Origin: Pirellulaceae bacterium
GTDB lineage: Bacteria > Planctomycetota > Planctomycetia > Pirellulales > Pirellulaceae
Assembly (NCBI GenBank): GCA_026004775.1
Contig: BPJU01000007.1
Location: 1-64,000 of the forward strand
Direction of reading: 5' to 3'
Length of the DNA stretch: 64,000 bases
In this document: positions 47,128-56,610 of the stretch, in pieces
How the letters are laid out: each line of letters starts with the position of its first letter
How positions within the stretch are numbered: position 1 is the first letter of the stretch
The notes under the pieces: model-generated
Database searches by the model: none
What the model saw: only the letters and a program-made list of their open reading frames with translations
Told to the model about the DNA's origin: nothing
Program-made: the position numbers and the translations under genes

Positions 47128-48741
47128 CTATTTTTCGGTCCACCGCCAGCCGGGCGGTTGTTGGAGAGTCTGTTCGGCTATCAGAGCCCAGGGCGTATTG
47201 GGGTGATTCTGCTGGATTCCCTTCAGCAGTTCCTGCCCGCGCTGTGCAATATTCTGAAGCAGGCTCTCCGGAAACTCGTTCGCTGGTTCCAGTACCCACA
47301 TGGTACTGGAAGGATTTTCGAATTTCATGCCACGTTTGAGGCGTGCAAGCATCGAGTTATAGCTGTCGATTTGGGCTTTAGCGAGGCACGCCTGGCCGTA
47401 AGCCAGGTCAAACGAGGCCTGCCAGCGCGGTGAGGTGAGGTTGTCTCGGTCTTTTTCGCCGTTTTTGAGGAGGTTATAGATTTCATCGACGCTGCGGATG
47501 GCGAGTGCGGCCTGCTGTTGGGCGACGGTGGCGATGCGGTTGATTTCCGCTTCGTCTTTGCCGGCGAACACCAGTTGTGGAGCCTGGAGCATACGGATCG
47601 TGCCCGCTTGGGCAGCCTGGTGAAGCGCTCGAGCGGCCGCGTTCTGCTCCAGCAACTGCCGATACTGCTCTTCCGTCACGTAGTCCGGCAAATAACGCTG
47701 CATCACTGCCGGCGGAAAGCGCGGCGCGTATGGGGACGGCCAAACATCCGGCTGAAGCCCCCGATAGCGCTCCAGTGACCGCGGCCGGATTGCCAAATAG
47801 GCACCGCCCGACGCGCGGCATATCCACTCCAGCGCAAACGGACCGAAACCGGAATCCATCAGCGACAGATCAAAGGTCCCAAGAGGATTCTCGCTGATGA
47901 CTCGTTCCACGTAACGAGTTTCCGGGCCTTGCCGGTAGGCAACGTAATCGGCCGAGGGCAGGGGATTGGGTGGAGTTTCCGGAGGGTTGCGCAAGGCCTG
48001 AACCATACCGAACGGAGCGGGTGGGCCAATCACATACACACCGACCGATTCGCGGCGCAGCCGCGGCACCAGCTCATCCACCCGCTGCCAATCGTCCCCC
48101 ATCTCGTCCGTGACGATTCCCAGCAAAAGTCGCCCGCCGGAAGGCCGGTGGGGCAAATATTTGTCGAGCACTTCTGAAAGTGCAGAAAAAAGTCTTTCGC
48201 CACTATTGTTCGCGATCCGTGTTTCCTTCAGGGCTTGCACGACCTCGTCCGGGTCGGCCGACGGAGTTTCCAGCAGATAGCGCGTCTGGTCGGAGTAACC
48301 GACAATGGCGGTAGCCAGTCGATGTGCTGCCGCGGCGCTGGAGGTGTTCAGCGGACCGCTCTCGGCCCATGAATCGTACTCAAGCTCCAGTTGGCTGGTG
48401 ACTCGAGAAACAAGATTTTGAGCACTGCTCGTTTCGTCGAACAACCAAACCACGAGTGTCGGGGAGTAGGTGGCACTCTGTTCAATAGCTTCCCACGCCA
48501 ACCGTGCGGCCTGTTCCGGAGTTAGCTCTCCCTGTTCCCCTCTCGGCGCCGAGCGTTTTGCCGGCATTCCCTCTCCCACCCGCACTGGTTCGGGGGTGTG
48601 TCGCTTGGGGGGCCGCGCTTCCCGCGATTGCGCGGTACTTTTCGGGGCCTCAGACCGGGGCCGCACAGTGGCCGGGTCTGGGCGGCATCCCAGCAGAAGT
48701 ATAATCGACCCGATGAGGCAACCAGCCAGAATTCTATACAT
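47128..48741 (-). CDS. Lipoprotein with a von Willebrand A-like region
   Basis: A 537-residue predicted lipoprotein. ATG 48741 has AGGAG at 8 bp and gives a signal ending in lipobox LLLGC; the frame extends 13 codons further without a ribosome site. After a Pro/Arg-rich linker, SPTLVVWLFDETSSAQNLVSRV resembles a vWA first strand with DxTSS in place of the MIDAS DxSxS, and GRLLLGIVTDEMGDD is the matching later strand. The last 200 residues are helical with a LLEQNAAARALHQAA segment. Function unknown; envelope location is inferred. Planctomycetes have many such vWA-like lipoproteins. Confidence 0.65.
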   Translation of the reverse strand: MYRILAGCLIGSIILLLGCRPDPATVRPRSEAPKSTAQSREARPPKRHTPEPVRVGEGMPAKRSAPRGEQGELTPEQAARLAWEAIEQSATYSPTLVVWLFDETSSAQNLVSRVTSQLELEYDSWAESGPLNTSSAAAAHRLATAIVGYSDQTRYLLETPSADPDEVVQALKETRIANNSGERLFSALSEVLDKYLPHRPSGGRLLLGIVTDEMGDDWQRVDELVPRLRRESVGVYVIGPPAPFGMVQALRNPPETPPNPLPSADYVAYRQGPETRYVERVISENPLGTFDLSLMDSGFGPFALEWICRASGGAYLAIRPRSLERYRGLQPDVWPSPYAPRFPPAVMQRYLPDYVTEEQYRQLLEQNAAARALHQAAQAGTIRMLQAPQLVFAGKDEAEINRIATVAQQQAALAIRSVDEIYNLLKNGEKDRDNLTSPRWQASFDLAYGQACLAKAQIDSYNSMLARLKRGMKFENPSSTMWVLEPANEFPESLLQNIAQRGQELLKGIQQNHPNTPWALIAEQTLQQPPGWRWTEK

Positions 48742-48832
48742 TATCACGGCTCCTGCACGACACCTGCTTCTTCGAAACACCTTTATTGTAACGCAGCCGG
48801 TTGCGGTTGGACGATCCGATCAGCACGTCGGA

Positions 48833-48861
48833 TTGCGATCGGGCAACGGCTGGAGAATAAT
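48833..48861 (+). promoter_or_regulatory. Likely sigma70 promoter for the DUF1080 gene
   Basis: TTGCGA at 48833-48838 and AATAAT at 48856-48861 are separated by 17 bp, 65 bp before the ATG at 48927. Confidence 0.4.
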
Positions 48862-48926
48862 GTACGCAATGAAGCCCAATTTGTCGTCAAGAACGCAATC
48901 GCAGGAGAGCCCGAAGGAGATTGCCG

Positions 48927-49925
48927 ATGAATCGATGGTGCCGCTGGGCCAGTGTCGCGTTCGGCTGCGCGAGGGTTTTGGTTGCCGCTGGTATGCTGAC
49001 AGCGGCCGGCCCGACGTATGACGACCCGAGCAAGGTGGATGAAGACTTTTCCTTTCAGGGCGAATACGAAGGTGTTTTGCCGCTGGAGGAAGGGGAAGTG
49101 AAGTTCGGCGTGCAGGTGATCGCTTTGGGTAAAGGCCAGTTTGAGCTGGTAGCGTATCGTGGGGGACTGCCGGGGACCGGATGGAACGGCGAGGAGCCGC
49201 AGCGCTTCAAGGGCCAGCGCGAAAACGATGCGGTGGTGGTAAACGGTGAACTCGGCAAGGGGGTAATCAAGGACGGGGTTCTGAAGGCCATGACGCTGGA
49301 AGGGCGTGTGGTGGCCGAGTTGAAGAAAATCGAGCGCCGCAGCCCGACGCTGGGCCAGAAACCTCCCGCTGGCGCCATTGTGCTGTTTGACGGCACGGAT
49401 ACCAAGCATTGGAAAAACGGCCGCATGACTCCGGATGGGCTGTTGATGCAGGGCACGACGAGCATTCCGACATTTGGGAATCACAAGTTGCATTTGGAGT
49501 TCCGCCTGCCGTATCAGCCGGAAGATCGCGGGCAGGCTCGAGGCAACAGCGGCGTCTATCTCCAGGGGCGCTACGAAGTGCAGATGCTCGATTCGTTCGG
49601 CTTGAAAGGAGAGCACAACGAGTGTGGCGGCCTGTACTCCGTGAAGGCTCCGGACGTCAATATGTGTTTGCCGCCGCTGTCCTGGCAGACGTATGACATT
49701 GAATTCTATGCCGCCAAGTACGACGAAGACGGCAAGTTGGTGGCTAATCCGCGGATCACCGTTTACCACAACGGCGTGAAGATTCACGACAATGTGGAGT
49801 TGCCGGGTGAGCGGTCGACGACGGCGGCTCCCGTAAAACCAGGACCCGAGCGAGGGCCGGTGTATCTGCAAGACCATGGCAATCCCGTCCGGTATCGCAA
49901 CATCTGGGTCGTCGAACTCCCGTGA
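48927..49925 (+). CDS. DUF1080 (3-keto-disaccharide hydrolase-type) protein
   Basis: A 332-residue exported protein. ATG 48927 has AAGGAG at 7 bp. The signal sequence ends around LVAAGMLTAAGPT. The C-terminal jelly-roll DUF1080 domain (about residues 150-330) shows AIVLFDGTDTKHWKNG, GNHKLHLEFRLPY, NSGVYLQGRYEVQMLDSFG and the final DHGNPVRYRNIWVVEL. Some DUF1080 proteins hydrolyse 3-keto-glycosides, so a periplasmic sugar-cleaving role is plausible. The last 50 bases overlap the start of the next gene. Confidence 0.85.
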   Translation: MNRWCRWASVAFGCARVLVAAGMLTAAGPTYDDPSKVDEDFSFQGEYEGVLPLEEGEVKFGVQVIALGKGQFELVAYRGGLPGTGWNGEEPQRFKGQRENDAVVVNGELGKGVIKDGVLKAMTLEGRVVAELKKIERRSPTLGQKPPAGAIVLFDGTDTKHWKNGRMTPDGLLMQGTTSIPTFGNHKLHLEFRLPYQPEDRGQARGNSGVYLQGRYEVQMLDSFGLKGEHNECGGLYSVKAPDVNMCLPPLSWQTYDIEFYAAKYDEDGKLVANPRITVYHNGVKIHDNVELPGERSTTAAPVKPGPERGPVYLQDHGNPVRYRNIWVVELP

Positions 49926-50199
49926 GGAGCCCCCTACGATACGCGTCGAATTTTTTGGTATTCCGCGACTACGCGCCGGCTGTCAGGCGATAGAATTACC
50001 CAGGAGCGGTCGGCTGGGCGAGCTGTTGTGCGCGTTGGCGGAGCGGTTTCCGCAATTGGAAGGCGACTGTTTGGAAGGGGAGCTTCCGGCGCCAAGCTGC
50101 GCGGTAAACCTGGATGGCCGTCGATTTGTTCGAGACCCGCAAACCAGCCTCCACGGTGTGCAGACCGTTTTATTATTGTCAGCCGACAGTGGTGGTTAG
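49876..50199 (+). CDS. MoaD/ThiS-like sulfur carrier next to second AOR
   Basis: A 107-residue protein. Its core from about residue 20 has the ubiquitin-like fold (TIRVEFFGIPRLRAG, LGELLCALAERFPQLE) and ends in ADSGG, the Gly-Gly tail of MoaD-type carriers. No ATG, GTG or TTG lies nearer the core, so the start at 49876 inside the DUF1080 gene is the best available. It stands 39 bp before the second AOR gene, the reverse of the aorD position in the first operon, which supports a dedicated role in pterin-metal cofactor maturation. Confidence 0.7.
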   Translation: MAIPSGIATSGSSNSREEPPTIRVEFFGIPRLRAGCQAIELPRSGRLGELLCALAERFPQLEGDCLEGELPAPSCAVNLDGRRFVRDPQTSLHGVQTVLLLSADSGG

Positions 50200-50238
50200 C
50201 GGCTTGGCTTGCGACCATCCCGCCACGAGTCGAGGATC

Positions 50239-52044
50239 ATGTACGGTTACCACGGGCGCTACTTGAGAATTGACTGCTCGCGCCGTAGCAGCCAAATGGT
50301 GGAGTTGGCTCCTTGTCTACTGAGGCGCTACCTGGGAGGAGTCGGCTTGGGAACGCTGTTGGCTTTGGCCGAAGGCGCGGCCGAGGCCGATCCGTTGGGC
50401 CCCGGCAATGCGGTGGTCTTTGCCTTCAGCCCGCTGGTGGGCAGCCCGCTTACGACCTCGGCCAAGTTTGCATTGATTACCAAGAGCCCGCTCACCGAGC
50501 GATTGAACGATGCTCTGGTAAGCAGTGGTTTTGCGGTGGCGGGCAAGGCTTGTGGAGTCGACGCCCTGGTTGTGACGGGCCAGTGCCCGGAACCGGTATT
50601 GGTGACAGTGGATGATGGAGAGGTAGCGTTTCACGATGCCGGCCCGTTATGGGAGTTACCGATACCGGAGTTGGAGGATCGCCTTCGCCGCCGGTTTCCG
50701 GCGGGATTCCGGTGGGCTGTCATCGGCCCGGCCGGTTGCCGTCACGTGCGTTTCGCCACGGTATCGCATGATGGCCGGCACGCCGGGCGCGGAGGTACCG
50801 GGGCTGTGCTGGGAGCAAAACGAGTATTGGCCGTCGGGGTCCGCGGTACCCAGCGTTGTCGATGGGCTCATTCGGAACGCTTGATCGCGTTGGCTCGAGA
50901 TCTAGCGGCCCGATCGCTCGGCCCGGCAACGTCCAAGTACCGGGAGATCGGTACCATAGCCAACCTGGTGGCGTTGAATCGGCTGGGAGCGTTACCGGCT
51001 CGCAATTTTCAAGAAAGCGGATGGGAGGCCGCGGAACACTTTTCGCCGGAACGGTTTTGGCAGCGGCACCACCAGCGCGCTTCATGCGTGGCGTGCACGA
51101 TCGGTTGCGAGCACCGATTTGTGGTCGAGGAGGGTGGGAGCGACGCCAGTCGGGCCACACGCCTTGAATACGAAACCCTCTTCGCATTGGGCCCGCTATG
51201 CGGCATTGACGATCCGCAAGCGGTGATGCAGGCGGCACGCCGCTGTGACGAATCCGGAATCGACACGATCAGTGCCGGCGGAACGATCGCCTTGGCGATG
51301 GAATGTGTTGCCTGCGGTCTGCTTGACTTGCCCTGGTTGCGGTTCGGTGATGCGGCGGCGCTTCTGCGAGCGCTGGAGTGGCTGGAACGCCGTCACGATT
51401 GGGGGTTTTGGCTGGGAGAAGGCAGTCGGCGGCTGGCGGAGCGCATCGGCGGGGATGCGCCCCGTCGAGCCATGCACGTCAAGGGACTGGAATTGCCCGG
51501 TTACGACCCGCGCTCGCTTCAGACATTTGCCGTGGGACTGGCCGTGGCGGCTCGCGGTGCTGACCACAATCGCACCGGGGCGTACGAAGTGGATTTGAGC
51601 GAAAGGGTTGATCGGTTTCAGTTGACGCCTGAACAGGCCCGGCTCGCTTGCCAATCCGAGAATCAATCCGCACTACTCGACTCACTCATCCTCTGCAAAT
51701 TCCTGCGCGGCGTCTTCACCGACCTTTGGCACGATGCGGCGAGGATGCTCGAATTGGTCACCGGATGGGACATCTCCGCTGATGAATTGCGAGCAACGAT
51801 CGATCGGATCATCACGCTCAAGAAGGTCTTCAACATGCATTGCGGCTGGCGTGCAGAGGAAGACGTTTTGCCGGAACGGCTCTTCGGGCCCAGTGGCATC
51901 AACCGCCAGGCGTTCCTCGCCGCGGTCGAGGCATACTACCAGCACCGCGGGTGGAATCCCGAAGGCGTTCCCGGCTGTGACCAGCTAGCCGAAATTGAGG
52001 CGGATGTCAGCCAGGTGAGGGGCTACCTGCTTTCAGCTCGTTGA
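50239..52044 (+). CDS. Divergent AOR-family oxidoreductase (second paralogue)
   Basis: A 601-residue AOR-family protein. ATG 50239 gives the typical MYGYHGRYLRID start. Cluster ligands Cys283, Cys286, Cys290 (CVACTIGC) and Cys486 (LILCKFL) are present, as are candidate active-site Glu (RLEYETLFALG) and His (ARGADHNRTG). The pterin-binding stretch is unlike the first AOR: where that has SGGHWGPELRFAGYD, this one has SSGFAVAGKACGVD. It has no ferredoxin or flavin partner beside it, only a MoaD-like gene. Probably a tungsten or molybdenum enzyme with a different substrate. It runs convergently into fwdA with 69 bp between. Confidence 0.82.
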   Translation: MYGYHGRYLRIDCSRRSSQMVELAPCLLRRYLGGVGLGTLLALAEGAAEADPLGPGNAVVFAFSPLVGSPLTTSAKFALITKSPLTERLNDALVSSGFAVAGKACGVDALVVTGQCPEPVLVTVDDGEVAFHDAGPLWELPIPELEDRLRRRFPAGFRWAVIGPAGCRHVRFATVSHDGRHAGRGGTGAVLGAKRVLAVGVRGTQRCRWAHSERLIALARDLAARSLGPATSKYREIGTIANLVALNRLGALPARNFQESGWEAAEHFSPERFWQRHHQRASCVACTIGCEHRFVVEEGGSDASRATRLEYETLFALGPLCGIDDPQAVMQAARRCDESGIDTISAGGTIALAMECVACGLLDLPWLRFGDAAALLRALEWLERRHDWGFWLGEGSRRLAERIGGDAPRRAMHVKGLELPGYDPRSLQTFAVGLAVAARGADHNRTGAYEVDLSERVDRFQLTPEQARLACQSENQSALLDSLILCKFLRGVFTDLWHDAARMLELVTGWDISADELRATIDRIITLKKVFNMHCGWRAEEDVLPERLFGPSGINRQAFLAAVEAYYQHRGWNPEGVPGCDQLAEIEADVSQVRGYLLSAR

Positions 52045-52113
52045 TCGGCAACCGCGACCTTATCGCGTTGCGCACAGCAGCAGAAAGGTTTGCCCTGGCC
52101 GTAGCCGGCCAAC

Positions 52114-53784
52114 TTAGCTGCCGCTTCGGCAAGGAACACGTTCCGGATCATGCACGTAGTGGTCATCAACCGGATAATTGCGAAACCGAATCGAATAGTA
52201 TTGCTCGAACCATTCGCGGATATCATTTTCAATTTCACGATCGTAGTCCGGCGATACGTATAATGTTTTGCCGATTATGGTATCACGAATTTCACCATCT
52301 TCTACCAGAAGTTGCCCGGACTTGATAACATATTTTGGGATTTCAAACATCCGCTGTTTGTCTTCGTGGGGTGAATAAATGGTAATATCGGCATCGGCTC
52401 CAGGGCCAAGATGGCCTTTGTGTTTGAGTCCTAACAGCCGGGCCGGTCCGGCTCGCGTGATGATGCAGATTTCTTGCAGAGTGTATTCGCGGTCAAGTTG
52501 CCTGAGTAACGACTTTTCGCGGACCACCGGATGAACCCTGTCGAGAATCTCGCGGCGGTAGCTGCTGTCCATCAGCAAGCGGATGATTTGGGGATAGGCC
52601 AGGAAGGATCCGCCGTTCGGATGGTCGGTACTCATCACCACACGCCACGGGTCCTGGACAAGCAGATACCATTCCAGGCCGATGGCCCACTGCCAGGCAT
52701 GTACCAGGCTTTTTTGCCGGTAGCGGATGGGGGCGATACCACAGCCGGCCTCCAGTTCCGTGTCGGCGTTGAACCATTTCGTGCCGTAAATATTGTGCAG
52801 GTAGTATCCCAGGGGCCCGTCGCCGGTCATGCTGGTGGTTTCCCCGAACAACACCTGGCCCACATCCACACTCAGTTCGGGGTGCTCATTGACATAGTCG
52901 GCCAGTTCAGCCACCCGCGAACAAAAGGTCGACTCGTCGGCATCGCCGCCCCCGTAGCTGTGGAACTGGATATGCGTCAGATGGGCTCGCAGTCCCTCCA
53001 GCGTTTTCATCGTTTCCAGCGTGGTCGTCCAGTTGCCCGGCAGGCCCAGATTGTTGCAGTGGATATGTACCGGATGCGGCAGCCCCAGTCGGTTCCCGGC
53101 CTCGGCCACGTGGCGGATGATCTGTCGGGCGGTGACGTTGTAAAAATCTACCGGCTGGTCCAGGTCGTGCACATTGCCGCCGGCGTGGTGTTTCCACACT
53201 TCGACACCACCTGGATTGACCAGTTTGAGGGCGAAACCTTTGGCGGCTGAAAGCAACCACGCCAGAAACCCGTCCAGTTTGGAGAAATCCTGGTCGCGGA
53301 TCGACCGGAGCACGTAATGGTTGTTGCCCACCAGAACGTAAAAACCTTTGTCGATGCCCGGCGTGTCCTCGAACTCCTCGTGCACATGGCGCGCGGCCAG
53401 CGGAGGAACAGCGGCATCGAACGCGGTCGTGTAACCCAAGGCGAGATATTTGTAGCCGGTGGCAAAGGTACTGGGGACGCTGCCCATCGTACCGCTGTGG
53501 GTTACCGCGGTTCTGGGGACAGGGGGCTGCGCCCGCTTTTCTTCGGGACGCATTTTGCGAGCCGCGTTTACTTTCGGACCGGCGATGTGGCAGTGCATGT
53601 CGATGCCTCCAGGCATCACCACCAGCCCGGCGGCATTCAAGACTCGAGCCGGCACCACCGTTGGGTCCGCCGGTGGTGCCACGATCGACCGGCCTTGAAT
53701 CCAGATATCGCGTACCTGGCCGTTGACTTGATTAATCGGGTCGTAAACGTAACCGCCACGGATTACCCATAGTTCCTGCGACAT
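52114..53784 (-). CDS. fwdA: Formylmethanofuran dehydrogenase/formyl-MFR hydrolase subunit A
   Basis: A 556-residue amidohydrolase-fold subunit that interconverts formate and formyl-methanofuran. AAGGGAG lies 7 bp before ATG 53784. The dinuclear metal site is complete: His64 and His66 (IDMHCHIAGP), the carboxylated-Lys candidate Lys187 (KLVNPGG), His240/His242 (HPVHIHCNN) and Asp387 (STDHPNGG). Length is normal. It is the last gene of a minus-strand cluster with fwdD, fwdB and a DinB-like gene. In methanogens this subunit works with the FwdBD redox site through an internal formate tunnel. Confidence 0.93.
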   Translation of the reverse strand: MSQELWVIRGGYVYDPINQVNGQVRDIWIQGRSIVAPPADPTVVPARVLNAAGLVVMPGGIDMHCHIAGPKVNAARKMRPEEKRAQPPVPRTAVTHSGTMGSVPSTFATGYKYLALGYTTAFDAAVPPLAARHVHEEFEDTPGIDKGFYVLVGNNHYVLRSIRDQDFSKLDGFLAWLLSAAKGFALKLVNPGGVEVWKHHAGGNVHDLDQPVDFYNVTARQIIRHVAEAGNRLGLPHPVHIHCNNLGLPGNWTTTLETMKTLEGLRAHLTHIQFHSYGGGDADESTFCSRVAELADYVNEHPELSVDVGQVLFGETTSMTGDGPLGYYLHNIYGTKWFNADTELEAGCGIAPIRYRQKSLVHAWQWAIGLEWYLLVQDPWRVVMSTDHPNGGSFLAYPQIIRLLMDSSYRREILDRVHPVVREKSLLRQLDREYTLQEICIITRAGPARLLGLKHKGHLGPGADADITIYSPHEDKQRMFEIPKYVIKSGQLLVEDGEIRDTIIGKTLYVSPDYDREIENDIREWFEQYYSIRFRNYPVDDHYVHDPERVPCRSGS

Positions 53785-53830
53785 CGAAATGCTCCCTTGA
53801 GCTGCGGCAAGTCGGCTGCCGGCGGTTTGC

Positions 53831-54343
53831 TTATCGCAGAGGGTTCTTTCCCAATTGCCGGCGGATCAAGCCGATCTGGCCTGCATGCAGCATTTCGTGT
53901 GCGGCACAGAAGAGCAACGAGCCGAGCTTGTTCGGATAACCGAAATATGGAGCCGGCAACGGCTCTTCCAATAGTGCCCCACCGAATCCGGGCAATTCTT
54001 CCAGACATCGTTGATGGACGCGATCCAACACCGACCGCAACTCGCTTACCGAGGGGTAGACCGTCGGATCCGGATCCGGCTCGGAGCCTTTCTGGAACAG
54101 CCGCAAAAAATCTTTGTCGATCAGAGCTTCGTCTTCCGGTTGGCGCCCGCGGATGCGCATCAGCGTAAGGAAATACTGAGCCATTGCCAGATGGCCCACT
54201 TGCCAGGCGATGTGGCTGGGGCAACCGGCCGGCCGCACGTACCATTGGGGATCTTCCACATCCGCCAACAGCGACAGGCTATAGTCGCGAGCGGCGACGA
54301 TCTGTTGGCGAGCCAATTCCAAAGCCGATTCGGGTATGGCCAT
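53831..54343 (-). CDS. DinB-like metal-binding protein in the fwd cluster
   Basis: A 170-residue four-helix-bundle protein of the DinB/YfiT superfamily. The three metal-ligand histidines are suggested by HIAWQVGHLA and HEMLHAGQIGLIRR. Characterised relatives are thiol-dependent transferases (bacillithiol, mycothiol) or maleylpyruvate isomerases; none of these specific roles can be assigned. It sits 33 bp after fwdB and 46 bp before fwdA on the same strand, so it is co-transcribed with them. A link to C1 or thiol chemistry is only an inference. Confidence 0.75.
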   Translation of the reverse strand: MAIPESALELARQQIVAARDYSLSLLADVEDPQWYVRPAGCPSHIAWQVGHLAMAQYFLTLMRIRGRQPEDEALIDKDFLRLFQKGSEPDPDPTVYPSVSELRSVLDRVHQRCLEELPGFGGALLEEPLPAPYFGYPNKLGSLLFCAAHEMLHAGQIGLIRRQLGKNPLR

Positions 54344-54376
54344 AGTCGTTGATTTCCTGGTCGGTGAAGCACACGT

Positions 54377-55762
54377 TTAGCGATGGAGACTGCCGGCCGC
54401 CGCCGGACGCAACGACAGGCCGGGCTGGGGCCGAGGATATTTCCACTGGCGTACCAACCGCTCAATGCCCTCCAGAATCTCTTGATCACTCGGGAATGGT
54501 GACGGGAACGCCGGCCGCAGCGGGATCGGAACATCGTCCATGCGGTAGACCGTTCCCGGCACATTGATGCCGTAGGTGGCGACAGTGAACGCGACAGTGG
54601 CATGGCGCGTAGTAGGAGTTTCTTTGGGATCCAAAGCCACGTACGGGATGCGTTTCAGATGTTCGCGAGCCGGCTGGCTGAAGTTGGCCATCGGGTCGCT
54701 GGCCAGAATCAGGGCCGCATCGGCTTCACCTCGAGCCAACACGTCTGCCGCCGTGTACTCGCCGGGATTGAAACGCGGATAACCTCGGGCCAGATTCACA
54801 CCAAACGGGAATCCGGTTCTCCAGGAAACAACGTTGTCGGCTCCCGTAACATTTCCGTGACCTCGGTTCGGCTTGCACACGAAACGCGTATGGCGGTTGA
54901 GGTCACGCGTCAGGGCCAGCAAAGCTTCGCTGTTGGCGTGTTTGCCGCGTGTCATCGTCAGGCCCATGCCGAAGAAGATCACGCCGAATCGTGCCCGCTT
55001 CATCCGCTCGACCAGATCCTGCCACACCGCAAGGGGCTGCCCGGTATCCTGCTCGACCTGCCGAGCATCGAGCTCCAGGCCCTTGGCCAAGGCGCGCAGG
55101 GTCCATAAAGCCTCAAAATCCGCTCGCGGCTTGATCTGGATAAAAATGTCGGCCGCCTTGGCCGATTTGGTCTTGCGCACATCGACCACCACGCACGTGC
55201 GGTCGCGACGCCCGTTGGGTACGAACAGACCCTTGGGCATCAAACTATACTTGGTGAAGTGACGGGGGTGGCTTTCCGCCGGATTCGACCCCCAGAAGAT
55301 AATCAGATCACCCCGATTGCGTACCTCCCCCAGACTGCACGTGACTTCTCCTACACCTTGAAACGCCATGCCCGACGGACCGTGGCAGACACTGGTGGTC
55401 GTATCCAGACAGGCGCCGAGCCAATCGGCCAGCGAAGCCGCGACCCGCTGCGCCTCGACCGTCGTGTCGCTCAGCCCATAGACCAGCGGGTATTTGGCTT
55501 CGGCGAGAATGCGTGCCGCTTCGTGTATCCCTTCTTCGACTGAGGCCGGCTTGCCGCGAATCAGACACGCCGGCCGGTCTTCCACATGATGGTTCAAGAA
55601 CCACGCCGTTCCCAGCACGCAAGCGCGCTTCGCCTCGACGATCCGATCTCCCTGGACGTGCAGCTCGATGTCATCGCAGACACAGCCGCAAAAGGTACAC
55701 GTGGCGTCCTCGACGATCTTCAGTTCTGGCTCCGCAGCACCGCTGCGCTCTCGATCAATCAT
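54377..55762 (-). CDS. fwdB: Formylmethanofuran dehydrogenase subunit B (Mo/W catalytic subunit)
   Basis: A 461-residue molybdopterin-oxidoreductase-fold subunit. ATG 55762 is chosen for the GGGGGAAG just before it; earlier in-frame starts exist. The N-terminal [4Fe-4S] ligands are Cys22, Cys25, Cys29 and Cys48 (CTFCGCVCDD and KRAC). The metal ligand is Cys126 in TTSVCHGPSG, where methanogen enzymes have Cys or selenocysteine. Further matches are WGSNPAESHPRH, VVDVRKTKSAKAADI, FGMGLTMTRGKH and DPKETPTTRHA. From memory, methylotroph FhcB proteins have lost the cluster and metal ligands; this one keeps them, implying CO2/formate redox chemistry. Confidence 0.92.
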   Translation of the reverse strand: MIDRERSGAAEPELKIVEDATCTFCGCVCDDIELHVQGDRIVEAKRACVLGTAWFLNHHVEDRPACLIRGKPASVEEGIHEAARILAEAKYPLVYGLSDTTVEAQRVAASLADWLGACLDTTTSVCHGPSGMAFQGVGEVTCSLGEVRNRGDLIIFWGSNPAESHPRHFTKYSLMPKGLFVPNGRRDRTCVVVDVRKTKSAKAADIFIQIKPRADFEALWTLRALAKGLELDARQVEQDTGQPLAVWQDLVERMKRARFGVIFFGMGLTMTRGKHANSEALLALTRDLNRHTRFVCKPNRGHGNVTGADNVVSWRTGFPFGVNLARGYPRFNPGEYTAADVLARGEADAALILASDPMANFSQPAREHLKRIPYVALDPKETPTTRHATVAFTVATYGINVPGTVYRMDDVPIPLRPAFPSPFPSDQEILEGIERLVRQWKYPRPQPGLSLRPAAAGSLHR

Positions 55763-55917
55763 CGGCTTCCCCCGTCGGTTGTCGGACAGCATGATCGGCT
55801 GGGCATGTCGGATTGGGTTCGCAGGTGTGATCCCAGCCCAAAGTCCCACTGTCTCAGCGGGAAATCCAAGTGTGTGGGATGATCTTCTTCAGTATGGCCT
55901 ACCAGCTTGTGTTGTGT

Positions 55918-56304
55918 CTAGTTGGCCGGCGTGTGGCGGCCGGCGGGCATTTCCGGCGGCGAGCACTTCGTCAGGGTGACGTCCAACCCCTTGCTGGTGG
56001 GCATGCCCGACCCGTGCGTATCGGCTCCCATCAGACGACTGGAAAGCTCTCCGTAGGCGATAAACAGCACTCCCGGCGGTAGCTCGTCGGCTTTCGCTGC
56101 CACAACCGGGACCTCGACCGAACCGTGTTCGGTTGCGACCCGCACCCAGTCACCGTCTTTCAACTGGAGGCGTGCCATGTCTTGGGGCGACATCTGAAGC
56201 GTCTGGATCTCTTCGCGGTAATTCGTCCCGAATTTGCCTTCACTGATGCCACAACCTTGGCGGCTGGTTCGACCCGGAATCAGGATAAATTTTTCTTCGG
56301 CCAT
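55918..56304 (-). CDS. fwdD: Formylmethanofuran dehydrogenase subunit D (pterin dinucleotide-binding)
   Basis: A 128-residue double-psi beta-barrel protein. ATG 56304 follows GAGGGC. It matches the small FwdD subunit: LIPGRTSRQGCGISEGK, LQLKDGDWVRVATEHG, PPGVLFIAYGELSSRL and THGSGMPTSKG. In methanogens FwdD completes the binding pocket for one pterin guanine dinucleotide on FwdB. Its presence next to fwdB supports a cofactor-bearing enzyme. The gap to fwdB is 155 bp. Upstream lies a 567-bp non-coding stretch that contains a MITE. Confidence 0.9.
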   Translation of the reverse strand: MAEEKFILIPGRTSRQGCGISEGKFGTNYREEIQTLQMSPQDMARLQLKDGDWVRVATEHGSVEVPVVAAKADELPPGVLFIAYGELSSRLMGADTHGSGMPTSKGLDVTLTKCSPPEMPAGRHTPAN

Positions 56305-56610
56305 AGCCCTCTGGTCGCCGTGGGTTTCCATTCGGTTCGTGGTCACGAGCCGGCCGGCTTGGCCGACTCCGTTTTTCTCAAACTACCATGCCAGGGCGGC
56401 CGAGGCGAAGGGGGGATGGCCAGTGGGCGGGTCTTGCGCAAAAAACCCTCGTAATAGAACGATTGGGAGAAGTTAGTTCGGGTATCCCGAGTGCGTTGCC
56501 GTCGTCGATGTCCAGATAGTACCCGGTTCTGCCCCCGCCCAGGGCCCGAAAAACTACTGGTTTTCAAAACTATCACAATTAGCTTCGCCAATATCGATTG
56601 CCGGTGATAC

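Noticed and set aside
54377-55762. Selenocysteine site in FwdB
   Set aside because: The metal-ligand position is an ordinary Cys codon and no in-frame TGA occurs there.
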